Assembly (NCBI GenBank): GCA_963575745.1
Contig: CAUYUJ010015715.1
Span: forward strand, 1 to 64,000
Length of the DNA stretch: 64,000 nt
Origin: Prorocentrum cordatum
Taxonomy: Eukaryota; Sar; Dinophyceae; Prorocentrales; Prorocentraceae
Reading direction: 5' to 3'
The position numbers and the translations under genes are program-made. Below are positions 20,447-29,960 of this stretch, one piece after another (position 1 is the stretch's first letter; each line of letters opens with the position of its first letter). Under the pieces are notes generated by a model. It did no database searches, was not told the DNA's origin, and worked only from the letters and a program-made list of their open reading frames with translations.

Positions 20447-21892
20447 ATGCCATTTTCTTTTGCCGTTCTAAGAAATCCAGCCGCCCCCGCAGACGTCGTC
20501 GTCGTCGCCGCCGCCGCCGCCATCGCCGTCCATCCGGTATGGTTGCTGTCATCGCCGCAGCCGTTTCTTGGCCGAATCGGCAGCCAGAGCCGCGGGTGCC
20601 CGCGCCTCTCGCGCACTGCCTCGCCCGTGCTATCGCGCCTGGAGCCAGGGATGACCGTCCACCGTCGCCCCGCCGCCTCCGAGGCCAGGGGTCGAAGCCG
20701 CACGCGAGGGCAGCGCTTCCCCCAGAAGCGTCGCAACAAGCGGTCGGTGCAGGCCGCCTCGCGCCGCCGCGACATTTTGGCCAAGGCGCGGAAGGCGCGC
20801 AAGGCGGCCCAGGCCAAACGCAAGCGCTTGGAAGCCACGGGCGTGTTCTACACGCCCAAGCGCCAGCGGGTGTCCCGCGTGCGGCGCGGCAGGTCTTCCT
20901 TAGCCAAGATCTACACGTACGAGGACCTCAGGGCTCTGAAGACCAAGGATGCTTACGACTTGATGGTCCAGGCGGGGTACCTCGGCGACCCCTCCGAGAA
21001 CGTTTGCCCCAGGTGCGGATGGCCATTGGGTTCGGTGATTCACAGGGGCGAGAAGCGGCATCCAGTCCAGAGGTGTCAGCGCAAGGCCTGCTCGTCGTCC
21101 TCGGTGCAGGTGAAGGTCACGAGCGGCACGTGGGCGGATGTGGAAGTGCCTCTCCCGAAGCTGGCGGGCGTCGCCTTCCTGTCGTGCGGCGCCCTGACGT
21201 CCCGCATGAGTACAGCCGACATGGCGCTGATTGCCAAGATGGGCCACAAGCAGTGCGAGGCGGTCAGGCAGAGTTTGCTGGAGATCGTCTCGGCTGCTTC
21301 GAGGGAAGAGCAGAAGTCGATCGTGCTGAGCGGCCAGTGCGAGACCGACGCCACGACCCTGCGGGTCGTCCAGCTCAAGAACGGGCGCAACATGCACATC
21401 CGCGTGTTCGGCATGTGCAAGCGCGGAGACCACGAACACGCCGTCGTGCACATGCTGCCGCCCTTCTATGCGGTCCGTGGCGGCCCGACGCGCCCCGAGA
21501 GCACGGATGAGACCGCGCCGCTGATCTCAGCTCACACGGGGGCCGACGTGCTGATCTGGCACACAGACGGAGCGCGGTGCTACCGCCGCCTCGAGAACCA
21601 CACGAAGGTCAAGCACGCCAAGCGCATCTGGGCGACTGTCAAGACGCTGACCCTGAGCGGGGGCGACGTCCTGTGCTGCTACGGCGGGACGCAGCTCCAG
21701 GACGGGCTGTGGTCGCACGTGAAGAACGTCGTCCCAACCACGATGAACACGTACAGCAAGGAGTCGCAGGCGCAGCTCGAGAACTGGGTGCACTTCTGGG
21801 CGTGGCGCTACAGGCGCGCCAGCTGTCCAGATATGTTTCTCGAGCTCGGCTCGGCCGTCGCCATGGCCAGGTTGAAGGGCCACGTCTGGTGA
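20447..21892 (+). CDS. IS1595/Merlin-like DDE transposase
   Basis: 481 residues from ATG 20447 to TGA 21890-21892; ATG 20651 (residue 69) is an alternative start, since residues 1-68 are low in complexity. An Arg/Lys-rich nuclear-targeting-like stretch (80-150) precedes a zinc ribbon, C187-C190...C210-C215. The catalytic core follows: CETDATT with D301, HTDGARCY with D374, and LQDGLWSHVKNVVPTTMNTY with D419, where the IS1595/ISXO2 group has an acidic, His or Asn residue before WS.xK; then LENWVHFWAWRYRR. Gene lies 197 bp after the ATPase stop, same strand. The frame is intact and ends 242 bp from the right inverted repeat. It would cut and join the element's ends. Superfamily assigned from motifs; Merlin is the eukaryotic branch. 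Confidence 0.8.
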   Translation: MPFSFAVLRNPAAPADVVVVAAAAAIAVHPVWLLSSPQPFLGRIGSQSRGCPRLSRTASPVLSRLEPGMTVHRRPAASEARGRSRTRGQRFPQKRRNKRSVQAASRRRDILAKARKARKAAQAKRKRLEATGVFYTPKRQRVSRVRRGRSSLAKIYTYEDLRALKTKDAYDLMVQAGYLGDPSENVCPRCGWPLGSVIHRGEKRHPVQRCQRKACSSSSVQVKVTSGTWADVEVPLPKLAGVAFLSCGALTSRMSTADMALIAKMGHKQCEAVRQSLLEIVSAASREEQKSIVLSGQCETDATTLRVVQLKNGRNMHIRVFGMCKRGDHEHAVVHMLPPFYAVRGGPTRPESTDETAPLISAHTGADVLIWHTDGARCYRRLENHTKVKHAKRIWATVKTLTLSGGDVLCCYGGTQLQDGLWSHVKNVVPTTMNTYSKESQAQLENWVHFWAWRYRRASCPDMFLELGSAVAMARLKGHVW

Positions 21893-22009
21893 GAACCTGC
21901 CTGTGCGCTAGAGGGGGCCGCATGTGTAAATAATCGCCATCGGCCGAGAGGACAGGGGGGGGGAACCTGTCTGGCGAGGACCGCGGATAAAAAATAATCG
22001 TCAGCGGCC

Positions 22010-22012
<3 letters not shown>

Positions 22013-22047
<35 letters not shown>

Positions 22048-22130
22048 GATGGATATACGGAGCACGGAATAGAAGAGAGAGAAAGATATACAGAGAGAAC
22101 GAGAGAGAGAGAGAGAGAGGGAGGGGGAGA
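22013..22130. repeat. GA microsatellite
   Basis: GAGAGA run with small interruptions just inside the right inverted repeat. 21893-22012 shows no gene. Confidence 0.95.
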
Positions 22131-22134
22131 GGCG

Positions 22135-22173
22135 CCATGAAATTTGGCCAAGAGAGTGGCCCACGGGAGTCCC
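22135..22173 (-). repeat. Right terminal inverted repeat
   Basis: Reverse complement of 16327-16365 with no mismatch over 39 bp. Confidence 0.9.
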
Positions 22174-22844
22174 GTGCAATGCCCTGATGTCCTGCACACT
22201 GCGGCTCCAGCGCCCACTCCGGTCACATACATTGGTTTGCTTAGGTTCAATCTCTTGATATCGCGACTGCGCGAGCGTGAAACTCGCTCAAATTTCGGAG
22301 CAGTTTTCACACCAGCGATGTCTATGTTGACACCGATGTCCAGCAATAGAATCAACATTCCATCAATCACGGTCACACAGTTTGCTGCTAGGGCTAACTC
22401 ATGACGATCACCGAATATCCCCTGCACAGTGGACGCAGTTGTGCCATATGTGCCATTGGGGCGCCTTTGATCCAATGCCCGCTGGTTCCTCGTCATAGAG
22501 GTAACTGCGCTCATGTGCGCCCGATGCTCCTCCTCTGTGATTGGATATTGCTGAATCCAATCGGAAGGGTAGTCATCAGATCGAAAGGGGTACTGCTGCG
22601 TCAGTGGGATGTTCTCAGAAGTGTCCTCGTCGGAACGCACTGCGTTCTGGCCATCCGCGTTGGCCATCGGCACCGCCTGCAGCATGTCACGCTCGGACAT
22701 GGCGCTGGCGCCACTGCGCGCGCTGAGTGGGCTGTCAGTCCGGCGTGAACGTAGCAGGTTGCCCCGCATTCTGCTGTGTGGCGTGTTAGCTCTTGCCGCG
22801 CGCCTGAGCCGTGCTTCATTTGCAGGCAACCCCGCAGGTATCAT
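22174..22844 (-). pseudogene. Retroelement aspartic protease, N-terminal half
   Basis: Reads QQYPITEEEHRAHMSAVTSM, then TVIDGMLILLLDIGVNIDIAG, where family members have the active-site D-T-G; here Thr is Ile, which a single C-to-T change would give, so the enzyme should be dead. Then APKFERVSRSRSRDIKRLNLSKPMYVTGVGAGAAVC, the usual flap-region context, before the transposon interrupts near GHC. The second half is at 16091-16326. Its 5' part overlaps the RING-like segment's end in another frame. The protease would process the polyprotein. Confidence 0.7.
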
Positions 22845-24167
22845 TGTAATAGTGCCCCTGCAAAGGCAGCTGGCTCAGCTATCAGCGGCATCTGTTCGTC
22901 GTCTGCAGTTGGCATCGCTGCTGCTGGGTTTGGCCATATGTATGGCGGCGCAGCAGGTTGCCCCGCAGAGGTCGCAGGTGTGCCCGCTGGCGCTGTGGGC
23001 CCAGCCATCATGGCCCTGATCCTATTGAGTTCTCCACGAAGGCCCCTGAGCTCATTGGCCCCGCGGAGTATCTCCATGTGTCGGTTCTCCGCATTCTGCT
23101 CGCCCGCGAAGGCATAGTGAAACTCAGATGCGAAAAATCCCACGCCTCGGCATGCAGCGCACGGTGCCTCGTTAGGGGCACGCCCCAGCCGTCGGCCCAC
23201 GTGTGCCTGGGCCACTCGGTCCAAGCAGATTGCGAAGATGTGGCCGCAGTGGAGCCTCCATACCTTTTCGCGGTATGCAAACTCCTCCAGACGAAAAACA
23301 CATCTCGTGAAGGCACCGTCATTGATGATCGGTGGCGTAGCTGATGGCCTGGCGCGCAATTGCCGCTCGAATTTGGTCTCGCCCATTGCATAGCGGCTCG
23401 GTGGGGCTGCAGGGCTCAGTGGCATGGCAGCAGGTGCCCCCGCTGCCGCGTGCCCCATAGCGAGCAGTGCTGAGAGACACATAGCGGGCTGCCCCGCGCG
23501 AATCGTCATATTGCGCGCTTGCCGCGCCTGGTTGCGCTGCTGGCGCGCGCGCTGTGCTGGGAGATTTGCCTGCTGCGCCTCATGTATGGCCACTATTCCA
23601 GGCCACAGCTCTCCTGGCGATGCAGGCAACGTCAGCTCTGGACCGTGTGGAGTAACATCTAAGTCCAGTGGGGGTGCCAAGTACCCGCGGCGCGGATAAA
23701 AGTCGTCCGGTGTCGCCCTGACGTACAGGTTTTCGGGTTGACTCCCGACCCGAGGCACCCCTGTCGTCTGCGCATAATAATCCGGGAACATAGCCAGATC
23801 CATCTGTGGTGCCACTGGCCTTTTGGCCGCTGTCGGTCCATCAATTGGGTGGCTGAAGAACCCAGGTCTGCATCCATGCCGGTTCGGATGGTTCGGCGAC
23901 GGATTTGCGTCAGGCACATACTCCCAGGGTGGAGCCCAATCTGCATTTAGCAGGTCAATGCCATCCCGCCTCATGCTCTCCATAACCTCCTGCATCTGAC
24001 TGTGCATCCACTGCTGCTGTCCCAGCATGCTGTCGGCACTCTGGGCAGCCTCCGTTGTGGGCCTCATGTTGCTGTTCTGGTCCATGATCACCGGATGCCG
24101 CGTCGGCGCAGTTTGTGGTGCTGCAGCACGTGGGGATGCAACAGATGATGCGGCCTGTGAGGCCTGT
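22841..24167 (-). pseudogene. Retroelement polyprotein segment with degenerate RING-like zinc finger
   Basis: A 416-codon frame (24091-22841). A Met/Gln/Pro-rich region is followed by RCVFRLEEFAYREKVWRLHCGHIFAICLDRVAQAHVG...PCAACRG. This matches C-x2-C...C-x-H-x-F-x3-C...C-x2-C of RING fingers except that the second Cys is Arg. After it comes FFASEFHYAF and an AGTPATSAGQPAAPP linker. RING domains usually act as E3 ubiquitin ligases; one inside a retroelement polyprotein is unusual outside dinoflagellates as far as I know. The Cys-to-Arg change (TGC to CGC would do) suggests lost zinc binding at one site. Confidence 0.55.
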
Positions 24168-24870
24168 TAGGGCTGTGGATCCATCCTCATGCGCTGGAGT
24201 CTGGCCTGTAGGCCGTTAGTGTTACCAGCAATCTGTGGAGTACCAAACGGAGTTGTGGGCCCACTCATAAGCGCAAATGCAGCAGGCCGCCCCGCGGGCA
24301 TCGGCAGCTGCTGCGCCTGATTGCGCCACGGGTCCTTGGAAAAGAGCCCATCGTTTGACGTTGCACCACTGGATGCGATGCCCGACACATACGTGCTCTG
24401 GGCCTGTATCCAGGATCCATCAGAGCCATCTGCAGGCGCCCCCGCTGGATTCACCTCTTGCAGCATGAATATCGATGCATGATGTACCACTTCTGTGGGT
24501 GAGTTCAGCGTGGGCACACGCAGGTTAAAGGGCGTGTCTGGAATGATCCATCCTTTCAGTGTGGAGGGATCGCATGTCGCTCGTGCCTTTCTTGCAGTAC
24601 AAACCTACACCTTTGCAGGTTACCCCGCTGAGCGTCAGCGCATATATCGTTGACCCATACCTGTCCGACTCTGTTGTGCACGCATTCGTGCCTGTTGTCC
24701 CTGATGCCAATAAGTTGGACAAGGGAGCTCGCCGGGATGCGACCACTCACCCCCGAAGTCATAATGATATCGTTGGCGGATCGCCATACTGGGATGACAT
24801 CTCGAATCGGGTTCCTGAAGGTGCGCAGGTGCCAGTTCACGGACATCCGCGACAAGGAGAAGAACCCATC
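24168..24870 (-). pseudogene. Retroelement polyprotein linker, strand ambiguous
   Basis: Minus-strand protein-like pieces: NPIRDVIPVWRSANDIIMTSGVSGRIPASSLVQLIGI (24855-24640), then in another frame STLKGWIIPDTPFNLRVPTLNSPTEVV to the stop at 24167, with AGAPADGS and AGRPAAF. The + strand is also open for parts of 24559-24945, and I cannot settle which is real. No domain recognised. Confidence 0.35.
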
Positions 24871-25941
24871 TGGAAATGCAGGGCCCTACTGCGTCGGCTT
24901 CTGCGGGGACACCCGCTGCATCTGCATCTGCGGGGCAAGCTGCTAACATCCCTGACATCGATGAGGGAAGCAGGCTCCACTGGGAAACGCTTGGCACCCC
25001 ACAACAGATGCCAGTTGACCCGTCATACAATGGTACTGCCGATGATGGTTCGAACAAGTACAGAGTAGTACCATGTAAAGAGGTGCGCACGGTGCGCGAC
25101 AGAGATAGCCAGCGAACGCCAGCGCGTCCGCAATCACCTGTGGCAAGAGCCAGTCCTGACCTACAGCAGTGAAGCTGAATACCTGTCGCGGACACTCTAC
25201 CAAGAGAACGAGGGCGCGCGGCAACCGGGCGAGAAAGTTCAGCGCTGCTGTTCGGAGTGGCTCATTACAGCCACCAGGCACAAGTCGTTTTATAAGGGTG
25301 ATATCTCGCATCGTTTTACCGATGCGATTACCTTGTGCGACGTGTTCGACGGTTGGGTCTGCCTCAGTGATTTGCGGACAAATTGGAACCAAAAGGCTAT
25401 GAAAGTTATCATAGTAAATATTTGGACGTCGTCAAGAAATGCATCAGGGGTAGGCATTGGGCATGCCAAGCACGAGCTGCACTGAAGATGCGCGAGATGG
25501 TCGACCGCCACACTGGCATGCAAAAGTACCGACTCCAGGTGAAGAAGATCGAATTCTGCGGGGAAGCCCGCCCGACTTACTATCTGCGGCCCAGCAATGG
25601 ACACAGCAGTCCAGGCATTAAGTGTCCAGAATCATTGTACTCTCGAGTGACAGACCTGACAGAGGCGAGAGCACCCCGCTGTTTCATGCGCGAGACTCAA
25701 CGGAGGCACATCCCGAGCACATTGAATGTCGGTCTGTCGTGCCGAAGCCACGACAACCAACCCTAAGGGAGACTCAGGCAGACAGATGACTCATGGATGC
25801 CCACATTTGCTTGGAGATATGCGTATCCAGTCAGGTCTACGGGCAGACGCCGAGGTGATGATACGAGCTAGCCTCGAAGTTCCCGGTGCCTTGGATGTGG
25901 TCTGGGACGCTTTCCTTTCCGCATCAGGCTGCGAGGCATGA
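24871..25941 (+). pseudogene. KptA/Tpt1-like RNA 2'-phosphotransferase ORF
   Basis: Protein-like sequence in successive frames: SAGTPAASASAGQAANIPDID (24900-24960); EAEYLSRTLY...SEWLITATRHKSFYKGDISHRF...DGWVCLSDLRTNW (25150-25390), like the LS..LRH / GWV..DL lobe; VKKIEF...YYLRPSNGHSSPGI (25530-25620), like the R-x3-GHS motif; CFMRETQRRHIPSTLNVGL (25680-25735); and DMRIQSGLRADAEVMI...AFLSASGCEA to TGA 25939-25941, like the SGMR / F.S.N.vil end. Tpt1/KptA removes a 2'-phosphate from RNA using NAD+. At least three frameshifts are needed, so this copy is broken. It lies antisense within a copia-like element, and I do not know whether it was cargo of it. Confidence 0.55.
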
Positions 25942-27900
25942 TGCGCCGTTGAACCGTCCAGCGAGGGTGACCGGCCAGCTCCGCGATGGGCCCTGCCAGG
26001 AGTAGCCCCGCGCAGCGCAACTGGCCCCCTCGGCTCGGGCGCGCTGCCGCCCTGGAAAGCTGCCGCCGCGGCTGCCGCAGCTGACCCCCTGGAATGTGGT
26101 CCGCGGGCAAGTTTCCCCGCGGGCTCCTCGTCAGATCGCTTCGCCTTGCTTCTTCTAGGGTCGGCCTCTGCTGAGCTGGTTCGCTTCGTCGACCTAGGTG
26201 ACCTCGATGCGCTTAAAAATGGAAACAGATCTACGTCCTTCTGACAGCGCTTCGGGGGCTTCGGGGGCTCGTCTGCTTTCTCAGCGGATGGCCCCGCGTC
26301 GGCGGACGCCGCAGGGTTTGCCGCGGTCTTGTGTGAGGAGCTGTCTGACGAAGGCTTCCGCTCACGTCGGTAGAGCCTCATATTCCCGATCCCGTCATTT
26401 TTTTGCAATCCAAATGGTATCTCCCATTGGGCAGCAGCTTGCCTCGTGCCAAAGTAACAGTCCACCCAATGAATTTGCTGTGATGCGCCACTGTGTCACC
26501 CATGTCCAAGACCGCGTTCTCCATGACTTGCCCATCGACGTCTTTTTCTGCATCAGTGCCATCGTCAGTGTAGGACTCGCATTCGTATTCAGACACAGAC
26601 GCAGACGCAGGCATAGTGAGATCAACAGCTTGTGCGGGGCCAAATGCTTCGTCTTCTTCATTGGCCGCAGCTGCCGGGTTGCCACGCGCGTCCTGGTGCC
26701 CGTTGGCACCTTCGCGAGAAGGGGCAGGTTTCCCAGCGGAGGAGGCCGCTGGTGCATCGCGTCGGGCCTCGTGGCATTCCCGATTGTGACGCCGATCGGT
26801 GCTCCCCATCGAGGTATTCCCAGTCCTTCTCGACGAATTTGGTCTGGGCCTCATCTAACAACTTGTAGTCCGCCTTGGCCAGGTGTGTTTCACTGGGGTT
26901 ACAGCTTCGGCCCACCTTGTGGCCTTCGCCGTCCCCGTGGGACCAAGCCCGCGGGGTTCTCTCGAAGTTGGGGCTCCTTGAAAGGCGCCCCATCGGGCAA
27001 TTCGGTCTGTGGTCCGCGAGGTGATCGCATCCACAGACCTCTCGGTGCGTCTTCCGATCCGCAACGATGGCTCTTTAGTCGGCATTCCTTGCCAACGTTT
27101 CAGCGGTCTTGGCGCCGCCTCTCTCGCTGGCACGGATGATTTTGCCGGTGTTTTCATCCCGTTGCACGTTCCTCAGTGACCAGCAGTGGCGGACTTAATG
27201 CTCGGTGCAACCCTGTTCCCGCCAGTGCCTCATGTGGCCGTTTGGCACACGTTGGCGGGCAAGCCCGTCGTTCTGTTCACCGACTAATCTGAATCGACGC
27301 TGGCCTTCGGGCTCGCCTGCGTATCTCCTGATGCGGGTTGCCCCGCGACCGCCCCCTCCCTGGCGTTCCTCTCGGATCTCGCAGACGAGGGCTCTGCGTG
27401 CTGCTTGAGCGGGCACGCGAGTGCCTGCGCGAATGACTTCGCCGGTGATAGTATGGAAGATTACTCTCAGCTTCCCATTCCTCATCATCGCCATCAGTGC
27501 GCCCCGCGCATCTCCAAGCCTTGCGGCTCGAAGAACGGTCATGTAGCACAATGGTGAAGTGAGAGCCTTCATTGTGTCCGGGCTCGTGCTGGACCCGCCC
27601 TGAAAGGTCGCTGGCGTCGCGCGGGTTATCCCGCGGGGGATCGTCGTCGCAAGTTGCCCTGCGCGCAGGGTTCCCAATCGCCGGCGGTCGGAGAGCCAAT
27701 TGGAGCTCGTCCTTCGTATCCGGTATCGTGTTATCATCAGAACTATCCGGCTCGTGCCTATCGGAGTGCGCAGGCGCCCCCGCCATGTCGCAGTCCGAGT
27801 CGGCGGGCGGCCGGCGCTCCTCGATGATCTCCACGCGCGCAGGTTGCCCCGCGATTGGGGTGCCCAGCAAGTCTGCGAAAACGATCTCATCGTGGCCAAC
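25942..27900 (-). pseudogene. Retroelement polyprotein linkers between zinc knuckle and RING-like region
   Basis: Minus-strand pieces in three frames: CQKDVDLFPFLSASRSPRSTKRTSS (26200 region), SEYECESYTDDGTDAEKDVDGQVMENAVLDMGD...IGWTVTLARGK (26650-26400), SETHLAKADYKLLDEAQTKFVEKDWEYLDGEH (26910-26810) and Arg/Ser-rich sequence to 27900. They are hydrophilic and look like spacer regions of a large polyprotein; no enzyme domain seen. Several AGxPA palindromes occur (26724, 27333, 27770, 27839). Frames change at least four times. Confidence 0.4.
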
Positions 27901-28668
27901 GTAGACCTCCTCGAATAGCTCATCGGCGCTCCTCTCGAGGGACACGCCGGCGCTCAGATACCTCGCGGACATGACATGGACAGCGGCTGCGGGATTGTCT
28001 TTTGATTCGGCAAGAAAGGTTTCCCAATCGACGTACTGAATGTCGGAATCGGTTTGAATCAACTGCATCGACGGACCCCTGCCCCCCCCCGTCGCCACGG
28101 GGGCATTCGCGACGAAAATGCTGGGTGCTATGGCATATATCATATTCCATTGTTTTCCCATTGGCATTTTTCGGGTTACCCCGACGCTCCTTACCTTTTC
28201 CTGAAGTGCGCCTACGGCCTCCGCCCTCCCCCAAGAAGATTTCCTCGCACTGTGGTCCCGTAAGGGAGGCCAGGGATGTTAGCGTACCTCTACCGTGTAA
28301 CCGCCGTCGTTTACCCTTACCTCTACCCTCACCCCTTTGACCTAAACACCCGTCGGGCTGCGCGTCGCACCCGTCGAACTGGTTTCCTCCTAAAACGTAT
28401 CATCGGCGCTTGTGCTTCTGGTGCCCTGGGAAAATCCACTGCGCCTGCTGCTCTTCAGCGAGATGCACGGGCATGTCGGAATAATCCCAAGTACCACTTC
28501 CTTCGTCTGACGAGGCGTCAATGTCGGTGCCATAGTCAAATTCGGACTCTGCGGGTCGCCCCGCCGAGCCCATGAGGGCAGTGGCTTGGGCAGGGGCCGG
28601 CGTTGCCGACGGCCCCTGACATCGAGCCCGGGAGTCCTGCGACCCCGTGGGCTGGCCACCCTGTTGGC
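27901..28668 (-). pseudogene. Gag CCHC zinc knuckle region
   Basis: From the 5' side: SEFDYGTDIDASSDEGSG and MPVHLAEEQQAQWIF (28560-28420), a Gly/Arg/Lys-rich stretch, then NPKNANGKTMEYDICHSTQHFRRECP near 28180-28110. The C-x2-C-x4-H-x4-C knuckle has its first Cys replaced by Tyr (TGT to TAT would suffice). The frame is lost at a C run at 28079-28090 and continues as PSMQLIQTDSDIQYVDWETFLAE. Knuckles bind element RNA during packaging. Confidence 0.6.
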
Positions 28669-29385
28669 TTAATAGAATGGTGGCCTCATTTGGTTGTGAA
28701 TCGTGATTCCAGACGTTGCTGGTAGGTTGCCCCGAATAAGTGTCGCCGTGGAAGACGCCAGCGCGGTGGCCGCGGCTAAATGCACCACCAATGTTGCCAG
28801 GGTGCGCTTAGAAATATGGGCGTGAGCCCTCACGCACTCCAGTAAGGCGTCGCGCTGTTGCTGGGTCCTCGGCATTTGGTGGTTCGGCGGTTGCAGAAAT
28901 TGCTGCGCGCGCGAAGTGCCGACACCTAAGGCTCTGAACAGCATGGCTGTCAGAATCTGGTTGTTTGGGACGTTGGACCCCGCGGTGTCGGCTTCGAAGC
29001 GTGCTATCTCAAAGCGGGCCGGCGCCTGGTCGATCCGCCCTCCCGCATGGACGCGAAAGTCAATGAGAGCCATCCCCGAGTTGAGTTGTCGTTCCTCTTC
29101 CAAGTTCTCAAACTTAGTGCTGGGGGGGAACGTTCTGTAAGTAGGTGGCGCCGTCGGTGTGGCGACCACCAGTGTCGACGCCAAAGTAGATTGCTGCGGG
29201 GGTGGCTCTCGTGGCCACGGTCTTTGCGAGGCGCCCCAGGCCGCGCTGTAAGGCGGCTGCCTGTTGGGATGGGGGTCACGGCGCCCGTGGCCACATTGAT
29301 CCAAGCATGTACCTCGCGAGCGAACTCGCGGAGAAGTACTTTCCGGCAGGGCCCCGATGGGGGCCGGTAGAGCGCGCGTCGTCAC
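28669..29385 (-). pseudogene. Gag-like N-terminal region of the copia-like element
   Basis: A 238-codon frame to TAA 28669. Pro/Arg-rich start, then RTFPPSTKFENLEEERQLNSGMALIDFRVHAGG, RFEADTAGSNVPNNQILTAMLFRALGVGTSRAQQFLQPPNHQMPRTQQQRDALLECVRAHAHI, a helical capsid-like stretch found at the start of these polyproteins. The first codon is GTG, so the true start is unclear; an ATG in another frame lies just upstream. A fragment resembling the 3' end of a DIRS element begins about 75 bp further up. Confidence 0.5.
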
Positions 29386-29454
29386 GGCTCATCCGATGGC
29401 GACCCTCAGGAGGCCAAAGATAGTGATGTGAATCCTCTTTTTTTCGAAGCCAGG

Positions 29455-29575
29455 CGGGGCGCAAATACGCCACTCCAGTAGCAGTTCGCCCGGCAGCCGG
29501 GCTGCGAAAGAAAACCAAACGCCGCGCTTGGAGCATCTCAAGCTAACCGACTCGACCTCTCCCGAGCCTCTTTGC
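29455..29575. repeat. Dispersed repeat shared with DIRS 3' end (39597-39710)
   Basis: CCAGTAGCAGTTCGCCCGGC, AGAAAACCA and CTCAAGCTAA.CGACTCGACC occur in the same order at both places, same orientation, about 80-85% alike by eye. On the minus strand both encode RG(V/L)WFS(F/L)AARLPGELLLE-type sequence. Probably a remnant of a related DIRS element. Confidence 0.75.
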
Positions 29576-29790
29576 ATTAGGGTGGGGTCTCCTACAGCGA
29601 TCGTTAGCAGGCCATGGCTGTTAACTTCTTGGCCCGCGGAATGAAACACACAAAAAAAACAAATTTGACAGACGAAACGCCTTGAAATTTTCAAAATTCC
29701 GCTGAGCACTGATTTTTGCGCGGCCTGTTTTGCCATCGGCTGCTTTGAAATATTCCGAATTCCACGGGGCATAATTTTGTCCGGGAATGT
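29576..29790. other. No gene recognised
   Basis: A/T-richer sequence with an A run near 29652; no coding or RNA motif seen. Confidence 0.5.
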
Positions 29791-29794
29791 TTTG

Positions 29795-29960
29795 CCATGG
29801 GGCGATGTTTCATCGATTCAACAGCGGGGAACCACAGGCGATGCTCATTGGTACAACGCCCAACGGGTTTCCCCAAAAAACAGCGCACATGTTGAATTTG
29901 GCGCGCGGCGTACGCGACTGAGGAAGCAGCCGCTTCTCTAAGGCAGCGCGCGCCTCGAGG
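29795..29960. repeat. Diverged direct repeat, copy 1
   Basis: Shares GTTTCATCG, GCGATG.T, GGTTTCCCCA and GCGCATGTTG.TTGGCGC in order with 30630-30805. Confidence 0.55.

Larger units (their letters stand above)
16327..22173 (+). mobile_element. DDE DNA transposon (IS1595/Merlin-like) with ATPase partner, 5.85 kb
   Basis: Bounded by 39 bp perfect inverted repeats (16327-16365 and 22135-22173), with similarity continuing a few bases outward. It splits the copia-like protease, which fixes both boundaries independently. Cargo, both on +: a spliced P-loop ATPase gene (18211-20250) and a DDE transposase gene (20447-21892); the first 1.8 kb and last 0.25 kb are repeats. No clean 8-9 bp target duplication is visible. 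The genes have no stops or frameshifts, and the GCAGG...CCCGC palindrome common in the flanks is absent, so this insertion is younger than the retroelement. Confidence 0.75.
11797..29385 (-). mobile_element. Decayed copia-like LTR-type retroelement, interrupted
   Basis: On the minus strand the modules run Gag (29.4-28.7 kb), CCHC knuckle (28.1), linkers, RING-like (24.1-22.8), aspartic protease (22.8-22.2 and, past an inserted transposon, 16.3-16.1), linker (16.0-15.2), VLELCG domain and tandem CxxC domain (14.8-12.8), and integrase (12.8-11.9). Integrase before the missing RT is copia order. No long terminal repeat was found. The 3' end, where RT and RNase H should be, is truncated at the hairpin repeats. 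Interruptions are the DNA transposon (16327-22173) and a + strand KptA-like ORF. Isolated stops and frameshifts show it is not autonomous. Extent of one original element is inferred from module order. Confidence 0.6.

Noticed and set aside
16319-22181. An 8-9 bp target duplication around the DNA transposon
   Set aside because: The bases outside the two inverted repeats do not match cleanly in any register I tried.
11797-29385. Long terminal repeats of the copia-like element
   Set aside because: I found no matching long direct repeat at the two ends; the 3' end is truncated.
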